Origin: Pseudacidovorax intermedius
Lineage (GTDB): Bacteria; Pseudomonadota; Gammaproteobacteria; Burkholderiales; Burkholderiaceae_C
Assembly: GCF_003350475.1 (NCBI RefSeq)
Contig: NZ_QQAV01000004.1
Span: 310,001-374,000 of the forward strand
Direction: 5' to 3'
Length of the DNA: 64,000 nucleotides
Shown: positions 24,080-33,229 of the stretch, in pieces
Numbering within the stretch: the first letter of the stretch is position 1
How the letters are laid out: each line of letters starts with the position of its first letter
Notes under the pieces: generated by a model
The model's database searches: none
The model's input: only the letters and a program-made list of their open reading frames with translations
Told to the model about the DNA's origin: nothing
Translations under genes and position numbers: made by a program

Positions 24080-25054
24080 ATGCCGTTGTCGCGACGTCTT
24101 CTTCTGTCCTGCCTGGCCGCCCTGGCGCCGGCACTGGCCTGCGCCCAGCCGGCCGCCTACCCCTCCGCGCCGGTCCACCTGGTGGTGGCCTTTCCGCCCG
24201 GCGGCGGTACCGACGGTGCGGCCCGGCTGATCGCCGAGAAGCTGGCGCCCGAGCTCGGCCAGTCCGTGGTCGTGGACAACCGCGCAGGCGCAGGCGGCAC
24301 CATCGGCGCGCAGTCGGTCGCACGCGCCCGGCCCGACGGCCAGACGCTGTTCTTCGGCACCGGTGCCGAACTGCTCATCAACCCCGTCACCCGCAAGACC
24401 GCCCCCTACGACCTGCTCAAGGACTTCGTGCCGATCACCGAGGTGGGCATCGTGACCTTCGTGCTGGCCGTGCCCGCGGGCTCGCCGGTGCAGAACGTGC
24501 AGGAGCTGATCGCCCGGGCCAAGGCGCAGCCGGGCAAGCTCAACTACTCATCCTTCGGCATGGGCTCGACCAATCACCTGATCGGCGAGCTCTTCCTCCA
24601 CGCCACCGGCACGCGGGCCACGCATGTGCCCTTCCAGGGAAGCCAGCAGGCCATGTCCTCGCTGCTGGCCGGCGACGTGGACTTCACCTTCGACACCACC
24701 GCAGTGGCGCTGCCGCAGATCAAGGCCGGCAAGCTGCGCGCCCTGGCCACGCCCTCACCCACGCGGTTGCCCAGCCTGCCGGAGGTGCCCACGTTGCAGG
24801 AACTGGGCTACGACGGCCTGGTCGCCGAAGGCTGGATGGGCGTGTTCGCGCCTGCGGGCACGCCCCCGGCCATCGCCAAGACCGTGGGCGCGGCGCTGGA
24901 CAAGGTGATCCGCACGCCCGACATGGAAGCCCGGCTCAATGCCCGCGGCGTGGTGGTCACGGCCGCAGACGGCGCCCAGTTCCGCATCAAGCTGCAGGCC
25001 GAGCTGGACAAGTGGCGCCGCGTGGCCCGCGAGGCCAACGTGTCGCTGGACTGA
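24080..25054 (+). CDS. Bug-family periplasmic substrate-binding protein, no. 2
   Basis: The 324-residue protein has a signal peptide (MPLSRRLLLSCLAALAPALA-CAQ) and Bug motifs YPSAPVHLVVAFPPGGGTDGAARL, VVDNRAGAGGTIG and THVPFQGSQQAMSSLL. It belongs to the TctC-like receptors for carboxylates. A Shine-Dalgarno (AAGGAACG) precedes the ATG at 24080. It is the first of three consecutive Bug genes, only 27-33 bp apart, downstream of the two glutathione transferases. No transporter membrane subunits are nearby. Confidence 0.93.
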   Translation: MPLSRRLLLSCLAALAPALACAQPAAYPSAPVHLVVAFPPGGGTDGAARLIAEKLAPELGQSVVVDNRAGAGGTIGAQSVARARPDGQTLFFGTGAELLINPVTRKTAPYDLLKDFVPITEVGIVTFVLAVPAGSPVQNVQELIARAKAQPGKLNYSSFGMGSTNHLIGELFLHATGTRATHVPFQGSQQAMSSLLAGDVDFTFDTTAVALPQIKAGKLRALATPSPTRLPSLPEVPTLQELGYDGLVAEGWMGVFAPAGTPPAIAKTVGAALDKVIRTPDMEARLNARGVVVTAADGAQFRIKLQAELDKWRRVAREANVSLD

Positions 25055-25081
25055 CACCTCCCTCGGTTGCAGGAGTCCGAC

Positions 25082-26071
25082 ATGCCCCTTCGTCATGCCA
25101 CCCGCCGCCGCGCCGGCCTTTTCCTCCTGTTGGCTGCCGCCAGCCTTTTCGCCAGCACCGCTGCCCCGGCCGCCGACAGCTGGCCGGCGCGCGCCATCAC
25201 GCTCATCGTCTCGTTCGAGCCCGGCGGCTCGACCGACATCTCGGCCCGCGCCGTGGCGCAGGCACTGTCGGTGGAGCTCAAACAGCCGGTGGTGGTCGAG
25301 AACCGCACCGGCGCGGGCGGGCGCATCGGCACCAAGGCCGCCGCACTGGCCCGGCCCGACGGCTACACCCTGTTGTGGGGCAGCGGCAGCAGCCTGACCG
25401 CCGCGCCGGTGCTCTACCCCGACCAGGGCCATGTGGCAACGCTGGTGCCGGTGAGCCTGGGCGCCACCCAGTCCTTCGTCTTCGTCACCAACCCCTCACT
25501 CGGCGTACGCACCGTCCAGGAATTCGTCGCGCTGGCCAAACGGCAGCCGGGCCAGCTCAACTTCGCCTCGGCCGGCATGGGCTCCAGCAACCACCTGCTG
25601 GGCGAGATCTTTCTGGCCGCCACCGGTGCACCCGTGGTGCATGTGCCCTACAAGGGCGCGGTGATGGCCAAGGACGCTGTGATCCGCGGCGAGGCCCAGT
25701 TGATGGACGAAGTGACCTCGCCCCTGATCGGCGCCTTGCGCGCCGGGCAACTGGTGCCCCTGTTCATGACCGGTGAGCGGCGCGACCCCGCCTTCCCCGA
25801 CATCCCCACCGCCGCCGAAGCGGGCCTGCCCGAGATGACCATCCAGGGCTTTTTCGGCCTGCTGGCGCCGGCCGGCACGCCACCGGAGATCGTTGCACGG
25901 CTCAACGGAGCGATGCGCACGGCCCTGGCCTCAGAGCCCGTGGCCAGGGCCTTCGGCAACCTGGGCTTCACCACGGTCTACAGCACGCCCGAACAGATGG
26001 CCGCCCGCATCGCCGAGGGCCGCGCCACCTATGCGCGCATCGTCAAGGCGCGGCAGATCCACGTCGACTGA
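25082..26071 (+). CDS. Bug-family periplasmic substrate-binding protein, no. 3
   Basis: The 329-residue protein has a Tat-like or Sec signal (MPLRHATRRRAGLFLLLAAASLFASTAAPAA) and the Bug pattern WPARAITLIVSFEPGGSTDISARAV, VVENRTGAGGRIG and VHVPYKGAVMAKDAV. The ATG at 25082 is chosen because AGGAG lies 6 nt upstream; the frame could open at a TTG (25067) without such support. Sequence differences from its neighbours around the ligand loops (FEPGGSTD instead of FPPGGGTD) suggest a different ligand. Confidence 0.92.
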   Translation: MPLRHATRRRAGLFLLLAAASLFASTAAPAADSWPARAITLIVSFEPGGSTDISARAVAQALSVELKQPVVVENRTGAGGRIGTKAAALARPDGYTLLWGSGSSLTAAPVLYPDQGHVATLVPVSLGATQSFVFVTNPSLGVRTVQEFVALAKRQPGQLNFASAGMGSSNHLLGEIFLAATGAPVVHVPYKGAVMAKDAVIRGEAQLMDEVTSPLIGALRAGQLVPLFMTGERRDPAFPDIPTAAEAGLPEMTIQGFFGLLAPAGTPPEIVARLNGAMRTALASEPVARAFGNLGFTTVYSTPEQMAARIAEGRATYARIVKARQIHVD

Positions 26072-26104
26072 CGGCTCCCCACTCTCCTGTTCTCCAGACC
26101 TTCC

Positions 26105-27103
26105 ATGCCTTCTTCACGCACAACCTTCTTGCCGCAGCGCCGCCAGGCGCTGGCCACCCTGGCCGCACTCGCCGCGGCGGGCTGCGGCCTGGCCCGCGCC
26201 GCGGCCTGGCCCGAGCGCCCGATCAACCTCGTGGTGCCTTTCGCCGCCGGAGGCGGCACCGACACCGTGGCCCGGCTCATTGGCCAGAAGCTGCAGGCGG
26301 CGCTCGGCGGCACGGTGGTCATCGACAACCGCCCCGGCGCCAACGGCCTGATCGCGGCCCGCGCCGTGCTGCAGGCGCCGGCCGATGGCCACACGCTGAT
26401 GTTCGGCAGCAATTCCACCCATGTGATCGCCGCCCTGGCCTCCAAGCAGTCGGTGGCGCCGGGCAAGACCATGCAGGAGGCCTTCACCATCGTGAGCGTC
26501 ATGGCCAATGCGCCGCTGGTGCTGGCCGTGCGTACGGACAGCCCGGCCCACGACCTCCGCGGCTTTCTGCAGCGGGCCAGGGCCAACAAGCTCAGCTACG
26601 GCAGCTTCGGCGCAGGCTCGTCGGCCCACGTGATGGGCGAAGTGCTGGCCGAATCGGCCGGCATCGATCTGCTGCATGTGCCCTACAAGGGCTCCGCCCC
26701 CGCCCTGACGGACCTGATGGGTGGGCAGGTGGATGCGGTGCTCCTCACCGTCGCCGCGGTCGAGGCCATGGTCACGGCCGGTTCGGTGCGACCCCTGGCG
26801 GTGACGGGAGTGCGCCGGGTGCGCTCCCTGCCGGCGGTGCCCACTTTCGAGGAACTGGGCGTGCGCGACATGGGCAATGCCGGCTGGTTCGCCGTCTTCG
26901 CGCCGGCCGGCACGCCCGCGCCGGTGGTGAGCACGCTCGCCACAGCGCTGCAAGCCATCGCCGCCGATGGCGACGTGCAGGCCCGCATGGTCGCCCTGGG
27001 GCTGGAGCCGGTGGTGAGCACGCCGGCCCAGGCGCTGGAGACCTGGCGTCGCTCGCTGGCGGCGGCAGCGCCCATCGTCAAGAAGGCGAACATCGTCTTC
27101 TGA
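26105..27103 (+). CDS. Bug-family periplasmic substrate-binding protein, no. 4
   Basis: The 332-residue protein has an Arg-rich signal peptide (PQRRQALATLAALAAAGCG) and Bug motifs WPERPINLVVPFAAGGGTDTVARLI, VIDNRPGANGLIA and LHVPYKGSAPALTDLM. The signal could be Tat or Sec dependent; the Cys in AAGC makes a lipoprotein possible but the box is atypical. It is the last rightward gene before the convergent IclR gene. It probably works with the same catabolic island, as a receptor or sensor for a carboxylated substrate. Confidence 0.92.
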   Translation: MPSSRTTFLPQRRQALATLAALAAAGCGLARAAAWPERPINLVVPFAAGGGTDTVARLIGQKLQAALGGTVVIDNRPGANGLIAARAVLQAPADGHTLMFGSNSTHVIAALASKQSVAPGKTMQEAFTIVSVMANAPLVLAVRTDSPAHDLRGFLQRARANKLSYGSFGAGSSAHVMGEVLAESAGIDLLHVPYKGSAPALTDLMGGQVDAVLLTVAAVEAMVTAGSVRPLAVTGVRRVRSLPAVPTFEELGVRDMGNAGWFAVFAPAGTPAPVVSTLATALQAIAADGDVQARMVALGLEPVVSTPAQALETWRRSLAAAAPIVKKANIVF

Positions 27104-27171
27104 GCCTCACGCGGCAGGCCCTGCATCGCGCCAGCGGCCTGGCGATACGAAGCGGGCTGCACCGCGGCCGG

Positions 27172-28065
27172 CTACAGGTGGCCGTCCGCCGACAACCGCA
27201 CGCTGATCATGTGGGCCGTTCGCTGCACCAGTTCGGCAATGGCTTCGGCGTCGAACAGCGCCAGCCGCGCATCGCTGCCCAGCGCCGTGACGCTGGCCAC
27301 CACCAGCCGCCCGCGACCGAAGATGGGCGCCGACACGCCCGTCTTGCCCACATTGAGTTCGCCCGAGGTTCGGCAGTAGCCCTCGCGGCGGATGCGTTGC
27401 GCCTCTTCGTAGAAGGCCTCCCAGGGCAGCGTGTCCGGCGATTCGCTCGCCAGCTCCTGGTGCAGCCGCCGCAGCCGCGCCGCCGGGAGAAAGGCCACCA
27501 GCGCCTTGGCACTGGCACCGCGCGAGACGGGCACCGGCCGGCCGCGGCCATAGCGCAGATGCGGCAGCGGGTCGTTGAACTCGGTGTGCACCGTGATGAT
27601 GGAATGGCCGTAGAGCTTGGACAGGAACACGTCCAGCCCCGTCTGCTCGGCCAGCTCGCGCATCGGCGGCGCCGCGGCGCGGATCACGGGGTCGGACTCG
27701 CGGATGCAGCGGTCCAGCTCGATGATCCGCGGACCCAGCGTGATGCTGCGGTCCAGGCGCACCAGCAGGCCCACCTTCGACAGCTCCTGGATGTAGCGGT
27801 AGGCCGTGCTCTTGGGCACGCCCAGGCGGGCGGCGATCTCCTCGACCGTGAGCGAGGGGGAGTCGGTGGAGAACAGGCCCAGTGTGCCGAGCAGGCGGGA
27901 CAGGCTGGATTCGCTGGCCGCACGCGATGCGGGCTCGGCGCCGGCCTCGTCCAGAGCATCAGTCTGCACGTGCCGTTCCGGCCCTTCATCTTCATCCATC
28001 TGTACCGGGCGCGCGGCCGGCTCGACTGGTTCCTGCAGCGCCTTGCGCCGGCCTTTGTGCGCCAT
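27172..28065 (-). CDS. IclR family transcriptional regulator (right end of catabolic island)
   Basis: The 297-residue protein has a charged, probably disordered N-terminal extension of ~55 residues, then the IclR winged helix (VEEIAARLGVPKSTAYRYI, ~73-91) and the effector domain (GYCRTSGELNVGKTGVSAPIF near 248-268). It converges on the third tandem Bug gene with a 68-bp gap. The recognition helix and following GPRIIELDRCIRESDPVI segment parallel the IclR protein at the left end of the island. Either or both could bind the 19-bp dyads at 22300-22582. A shorter start inside the extension cannot be excluded. Confidence 0.9.
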   Translation of the reverse strand: MAHKGRRKALQEPVEPAARPVQMDEDEGPERHVQTDALDEAGAEPASRAASESSLSRLLGTLGLFSTDSPSLTVEEIAARLGVPKSTAYRYIQELSKVGLLVRLDRSITLGPRIIELDRCIRESDPVIRAAAPPMRELAEQTGLDVFLSKLYGHSIITVHTEFNDPLPHLRYGRGRPVPVSRGASAKALVAFLPAARLRRLHQELASESPDTLPWEAFYEEAQRIRREGYCRTSGELNVGKTGVSAPIFGRGRLVVASVTALGSDARLALFDAEAIAELVQRTAHMISVRLSADGHL

Positions 28066-28826
28066 CGACTCGACTTTCCTTGTACATCACTGCTTCACAC
28101 GATGGTAGCGAAGGCGGCACAGGCAGAGGTTCCACCGCAAGCGCAGCCGGCCGGCCACAGCAGCGGCATCCCGGTTGCGCGGCTGAGCCAGCGCATCGCC
28201 GCGCTGCAGCGCCAGACAGCACGCCCCGCCCGGAGGAACGCGAGGTCGTCGGGCGGATTGCCGGCCTGAAATCTTGCGCCGCCCCGCCAGAAATTCCAGA
28301 TGCAAATTCACCGTTTCAATTAATCACGATCAATTGTGAAATTGACCGTGAACAACAGGCGGGAAAAAATATTTGCCTCCTGCGCGCCGACAACATACGC
28401 TATGGCGCTCCCGGATTGAAAGCCGATTTATTCGCTCACCGGGATGCGGGCCGCCAGTTCCGTGGCGGATCCCGACGATCCATGAATCAAAAACAATGAG
28501 TCTCCGGAGGGGGCATGAGCCGTCGATCTGCAGTCCTTGAAAGCTGCATCCCACCTCGCCATGAAGCGAGCGTTCTTCCCTGGACGAACACACCCGCCGG
28601 TACCGGGGCAGGCACCCCTCGGCCAACCCGGAAAGCGGTGCGCATGGCCGCAGCGCCCCGAGTCGCGGGCCCCGACGCCGCCTGGCAGCGGGGCAATTCC
28701 TTTTAAATTCATTTCGCGCGAGCCATTGCCTTTGCGCCACGGCTCGGTGCGCCTGCCAATTCAATTTCCCAGCCAATTGATCGGACCCAACGCCAATGTC
28801 CGGTCTTCACCAAGGAGATCACGCCC
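28066..28826. other. 761-bp intergenic region upstream of the autotransporter gene
   Basis: The stretch from ~28290 to 28500 is markedly AT-rich for this genome and includes TCACGATCAATTGTGA-type partial dyads near 28323, as seen in silenced or regulated promoters. From 28501 a GGAGG followed 5 nt later by ATG opens a 63-codon frame (28515-28706) whose product looks unlike a real protein (Arg/Pro/Ala-rich, no recognisable pattern). It could be a leader peptide or chance. No known riboswitch was matched. The region probably carries the promoter and a long 5' leader of the autotransporter mRNA. Confidence 0.5.
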
Positions 28827-31800
28827 ATGGCCCCACATTCAGCAAAGCGCCCGCCGCAGCCGAAAGGCACGAAATACGCCCTGCGGAAAAAAGTATTCGT
28901 GCGGCTGCCAAAACGCCTCGCTCTTCCGTTGCTGCTGGCGTCCATCTGGGGGCTGCCCGCCCATGCCGCCGACATCAGCTGGTCGGGCACCAGCGGCAGC
29001 AACTGGTCCACGGCCGGCAACTGGATCGGCGGCGCGGTCCCCGGCAGCACCGACACGGCCGTGCTCAACGGCACGGGCAGCATCCTGATCGCCGACCCAT
29101 CGGTCACCCTCAGTGCCTTCTCGCTGGCCACCAGCCTCGCGGACACGACGCGCCTCACCATCAGCGGCGGTGGCCGACTGACCGTCGCCCTCGGGGTGAT
29201 CGGCGCCACGGGGGGCAGCGGCAACGTCGTGGTCAGCGGGCCCGGCTCGACGCTGACCAACACCTCGGAGATGACCATCGGCCGCAACGGCACCGGCTCG
29301 CTCACCGTCACCGGCGGCGCGCACCTGGTGTCTCGCCGGCTGGCCCTCGGCACGCCGACCTGGGAGGTGGCCGGCGGCACGCCCGCAGGCGGCTCGGGCT
29401 CGCTCACCGTGAGCGGCGCCGGCACGCTGTGGGAGAACACCGCGGGCGTCGACGTCGCGCGCAACGAAAGCCCGGGGTCCACCGGCGCCCTGACCATCTC
29501 GGACGGTGCCACGGCACGCATCCGCAGCACGGGCATCTACACCGGCGCGGGGGCCACGCTCAACTTCACGGGCGCCGGTACCCGCGTCGAGATCGGCGAC
29601 CCCACCGACCCCAACGATCTTCAAGCCACGTCCTCGGGCTGGCTGAGCGCCGATGGCGGCAACATCCAGGTCTCGGGCGGCGCCAGCCTGTACACGAGCG
29701 GCACCTACGTCGGTGCGAGCGGCGCCTGGGCCACCACCATGACCGTGACGGGCCAGGGCACCAGCTTCATCGGCGAGCAGCGCATCTATGTCGGCGGGCA
29801 GAACGGCTCGCGCGACGTCGATCCGGTCAACGGCAATGGCCTGCTGACCATCGCGGACGGCGCCACCGCCTGGGGCGGCACGGTGGGCGTGGGCATGGAC
29901 CCCCATTCCAAGGGCGTGGCCGTGGTGACTGGCAACGGCTCGCAGCTCTGGGCCAAGGCCAACACGGCGCTGACCACGCCCACGCGCGGCAACTTCTACG
30001 TCGGCTACGCGGGCGACGCGCTGGTCGTGGTTTCGGACGGCGGCACCATCAAGGCCGACAACGAGGTGCGCATCGCCTACGACAGCGGCTCTGGCAAGCT
30101 GGTCATCGGCGCCCAGGAAGGCCAGGCCGCGGCCGCACCCGGCAACGTGATCGCCGCCAACGGCATCGTCTTCGGCGACGGCGCGGGCGAGCTGGTCTTC
30201 AACCACACGGGCACGGGCCTGCTGTTCGGCAGCACGCTGAGCGGCAACGGCACCCTGAAGGCGCTGGCCGGCACCACGATCCTGAGCGGCGACAGCTCGG
30301 CCTTCACGGGCAGCACCGCCGTCAAGGGTGGCGAGCTGCGGGTCAACGGCTCGCTGGCCGGCTCCGCGGTGACGGTGGGCAGCGGCGCGCGCCTGTCGGG
30401 CAACGGTACGGTGGGCAGCCTGAGCCTGCAGTCCGGTGCCACCGTGGCGCCCGGCAACAGCCCGGGCACGCTCACCGTCGCCGGCAACTACACCCAGGCC
30501 GCCGGCTCCACCTACGAGGCCGAGTTCGTGCCTGGCTCCGGCACCTCCGACCGCATCGCCGTCAAGGGTACGGCCCAGATCGCCGATGGTGCCGTCCTGC
30601 GCGTCTCGCGCTACGGCAGCACGGCGCCCTTCAGCCTCACCGACCGCTACACCGTGCTCACCGCCGACGGCGGCGTCGCCGGCCGCTATGTGCTGACCGG
30701 CGACACCGGCATCTCCAGCTTCTACGCCCTCACGACCGGTACCGATGGGAAGAGCGTCTACGTCGCCGCCCAGCAGGTGCGGGCCTTCACCAGCGCGGCG
30801 CTCACGGCCAACCAGATGACCACGGCCGGCGCGCTGCAGAGCCTGGCTGCCGGCGGCGCCCTGCGCACCGCCATCGGCTACCTGCCGGACGACGCCCAGG
30901 CTCGCGTCGCCTTCGACCAGCTCTCGGGCGAGATCCACGCCTCCATCCGTGGCGCAATGGTGGAGGACAGCCGCTTCGTGCGCACGGCCGCCATCGACCG
31001 GCTGCGCGCCGCCTCCGGCGCCCCCGCCGGGACGCCGGGCGCCAGTGCCGACGCCAACGGCCTGGCCGTGTGGTCCCACGTCTACGGCACCTGGGGCAAG
31101 ACGAGCGGCAACGGCAATGCCGGCTCGCTCTCGCACGACACGGGCGGCTTCGTCGGCGGCGCGGACCTGCCCGTCTTCGACACGGCCCGGGCCGGCGTGC
31201 TGCTGGGCTATGGCCATGCCTCTTACGACAGCGACGGGCGCAACGCGTCGGGCTCATCCAACGGCTACACCCTGGGCGCCTACGGCGGCACGCAGCTCGG
31301 CGGCGTCGGCGTGCGGCTGGGCACGGCCTACACCTGGAGCGACGTGAGCACCCATCGCGACGTCGTCTTCAGCGGCTTCGCCAACGGCCTTTCGGCAAAG
31401 TACGACGCCCGGACCTTCCAGGCCTTCGCCGAGGCGGGCTACCGCATCGACGCCGGCGCGGTGGCGCTCGAGCCCTTCGCCGGCCTGGCGCATGTGGCGG
31501 TGCGCACCGACGGCTTCACCGAGCGCGGCGGCCTGGCGGCCCTGACCTCCGACAGCAGCAACACCGACGTCAACTTCTCCACCCTGGGCCTGCGCGGCTC
31601 GGGCGAGTTCAACCTGGGTGGGCGCACCCTGACCGCCAGCGCCTCGCTGGCCTGGCGCCACGCCTTCGGCGACACCACGCCGCAGGCCAGCTTCCGCTTC
31701 CTCGGCTCGGACGCCTTCGGCGTGAGCGGCGTGCCCATCGCGAAGAACGCCGCCCTCGTCGAGGCCGGCGTGTCCACGCAGATCGCACGCAATGCCTCGC

Positions 31801-31880
31801 TGCGCCTGTCCTACACCGGGCAGTTCGGCAGCCACGCCCGCAGCCAGGGCCTGCGCGGCAATCTGGACTTCCGGTTCTGA
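28827..31880 (+). CDS. Classical (type Va) autotransporter with T5SS/PEP-CTERM-type repeat passenger
   Basis: The 1017-residue protein has a long basic signal peptide cleaved near residue 47 (GLPAHA-ADIS). The passenger of ~700 residues is made of Gly/Ser/Thr-rich strands with recurring patterns such as NVVVSGPGSTLTN, GSLTVSGAGTLWEN and GRNGTGSLTVTGGA, the kind forming a beta-helix. The C-terminal ~270 residues form the 12-strand translocator barrel (starts near VWSHVYGTWGK) and end NLDFRF, with the terminal Phe needed for BAM insertion. No protease or lipase motif was seen, so it is probably an adhesin or biofilm factor at the cell surface. AAGGAGA lies ~8 nt before the ATG. Confidence 0.92.
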   Translation: MAPHSAKRPPQPKGTKYALRKKVFVRLPKRLALPLLLASIWGLPAHAADISWSGTSGSNWSTAGNWIGGAVPGSTDTAVLNGTGSILIADPSVTLSAFSLATSLADTTRLTISGGGRLTVALGVIGATGGSGNVVVSGPGSTLTNTSEMTIGRNGTGSLTVTGGAHLVSRRLALGTPTWEVAGGTPAGGSGSLTVSGAGTLWENTAGVDVARNESPGSTGALTISDGATARIRSTGIYTGAGATLNFTGAGTRVEIGDPTDPNDLQATSSGWLSADGGNIQVSGGASLYTSGTYVGASGAWATTMTVTGQGTSFIGEQRIYVGGQNGSRDVDPVNGNGLLTIADGATAWGGTVGVGMDPHSKGVAVVTGNGSQLWAKANTALTTPTRGNFYVGYAGDALVVVSDGGTIKADNEVRIAYDSGSGKLVIGAQEGQAAAAPGNVIAANGIVFGDGAGELVFNHTGTGLLFGSTLSGNGTLKALAGTTILSGDSSAFTGSTAVKGGELRVNGSLAGSAVTVGSGARLSGNGTVGSLSLQSGATVAPGNSPGTLTVAGNYTQAAGSTYEAEFVPGSGTSDRIAVKGTAQIADGAVLRVSRYGSTAPFSLTDRYTVLTADGGVAGRYVLTGDTGISSFYALTTGTDGKSVYVAAQQVRAFTSAALTANQMTTAGALQSLAAGGALRTAIGYLPDDAQARVAFDQLSGEIHASIRGAMVEDSRFVRTAAIDRLRAASGAPAGTPGASADANGLAVWSHVYGTWGKTSGNGNAGSLSHDTGGFVGGADLPVFDTARAGVLLGYGHASYDSDGRNASGSSNGYTLGAYGGTQLGGVGVRLGTAYTWSDVSTHRDVVFSGFANGLSAKYDARTFQAFAEAGYRIDAGAVALEPFAGLAHVAVRTDGFTERGGLAALTSDSSNTDVNFSTLGLRGSGEFNLGGRTLTASASLAWRHAFGDTTPQASFRFLGSDAFGVSGVPIAKNAALVEAGVSTQIARNASLRLSYTGQFGSHARSQGLRGNLDFRF

Positions 31881-32040
31881 GCGGCACCCCGGCGCGCGGT
31901 TCGGGCGGCCCGGTCGCCTCCGCCGGGGGCCGGGCGCCAGGGCCGGGCCGCGCGCCCGCAAGGCCCGCCCTTGGCCTGGCGGAAACTTTTCTGCCTGACC
32001 ATGACCTGACTGGCATTCTTCTCCCAGAAAGGATGCCTTC

Positions 32041-33042
32041 ATGGACACCTCCGCCCTGCGCGCCACCCTGTCGCTCAGCCTGATGGCGGCCTTTGCCGAT
32101 GGCGACAAGCACGAGCGCGAGCGCGAAGAGATCCGACGCATCGCCGAGGGCCTGGGCGCCGATGGTGCGGTGCACCTGCCCACGCTCTACCAGGATGTGC
32201 TGCTGCAGCGCGTGACGCTGGCCGACGTGGCGCGGGCTCTGCCAGAGCGCGGTCCCCGCCAACTGGCCTACGAGATGGCCGTGTGCGTGTGCGACGCCGA
32301 CGGTGCCGTGTCCCCCCGTGAGCAAAGCTTCCTGGCCGAGGCCCGCCGCGCCCTGGCGCTGGACGTCGCCGCCGAGGCCTTCGAGGCCGAGGCCCGCACG
32401 CTGGCCGAGGCACCCCTGGCCGGCCCGACCGCGCTGGCGCCGGCCGCTTCGGCAGCAGCGGTGGCTACGGCCGTTGCACCGGAACCGCCCGACGAAGCCC
32501 CCACGCGCCCGGCCGCCACGGTGGACAACGCCGAGATGGACGACCGCATCCTCAAGACCGCCATCACCTGCGGCGCCCTGGAACTGCTGCCCGAAACCCT
32601 GTCCACGCTGGCCATCATTCCGCTGCAGATGCGGCTGGTCTACACCATCGGGCAGGCCCACGGCTACGAGCTCGACCGCGGCCACATCAAGGACTTCCTG
32701 GCCACCACCGGGGTGGGCCTGACCTCGCAATACCTGGAGCAGGCCGGCCGCAAGCTGATCGGCGGCCTGCTGGGCAGGATGGGCGGCGGCTTGCTCGGCG
32801 GCGTGGGCCGGCAGGCCGTGAGCTCGGGCATGAGCTTCGCCACCACCTATGCGCTGGGCCACCTTGCCCGGCGCTACTACGCCGGCGGCCGCAGCTTCTC
32901 GCCACAGATGATCAAGGACAGCTACGCCAGCATCCTTGAACAGGGCAAGGGCCTGCAGGGCCGCTACCTGCCGCAGATGCAGCAGCAGGCCAGCCAGATG
33001 GACCTGGGCAAGGTGATGGCCCTGGCCAAAGGCTGGCGCTGA
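32041..33042 (+). CDS. TerB-like / DUF697-domain protein
   Basis: The 333-residue protein has an N-terminal helical TerB-like domain (LMAAFADGDKHEREREEIRRIAEGL and VCVCDADGAVSPREQSFLAEA, each with an acidic loop), an Ala/Pro linker (~130-165) and a C-terminal DUF697 (YcjF-like) region with LAIIPLQMRLVYTIGQAHGY and a Gly-rich amphipathic stretch near 240-275 likely to contact membrane. TerB domains bind metal or sense stress in tellurite-resistance contexts. DUF697 proteins associate with membrane and GTPases. No partner genes of those systems are adjacent, so the role is open. Confidence 0.8.
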   Translation: MDTSALRATLSLSLMAAFADGDKHEREREEIRRIAEGLGADGAVHLPTLYQDVLLQRVTLADVARALPERGPRQLAYEMAVCVCDADGAVSPREQSFLAEARRALALDVAAEAFEAEARTLAEAPLAGPTALAPAASAAAVATAVAPEPPDEAPTRPAATVDNAEMDDRILKTAITCGALELLPETLSTLAIIPLQMRLVYTIGQAHGYELDRGHIKDFLATTGVGLTSQYLEQAGRKLIGGLLGRMGGGLLGGVGRQAVSSGMSFATTYALGHLARRYYAGGRSFSPQMIKDSYASILEQGKGLQGRYLPQMQQQASQMDLGKVMALAKGWR

Positions 33043-33229
33043 GGCGCCCACGCGTGCGGCCGTAAGTAGCGCTTTCGGCTGATCTTGCCGCGTGTGGGAC
33101 ACGGCCCGCAGAATTGTTCGCTTCGTGGCCCGTCCCAGGCCGGCCGCTCCCCCCCCGCTCCTTGGAGACATCACACCGCGCAAAGCCGACGGCGCCTGCC
33201 TGCCGTGGCCGCCGCGCGAAGCCGCGCCC

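Noticed and set aside
26105..27103. Lipoprotein call for the fourth Bug protein because of an AAGC sequence in the signal peptide
   Set aside because: The residues before Cys do not fit the usual L-x-G/A-C box well, and other Bug proteins of the cluster have ordinary signal peptides.
28501..28826. Possible c-di-GMP (GEMM) riboswitch upstream of the autotransporter
   Set aside because: Conserved core segments of GEMM-I were not found in the right order; the similarity was limited to short purine-rich runs.
28839..31217. A 792-codon minus-strand frame inside the autotransporter gene
   Set aside because: Antisense shadow with His/Arg/Ala-rich low-complexity sequence; the plus-strand reading has signal peptide, passenger repeats and barrel.
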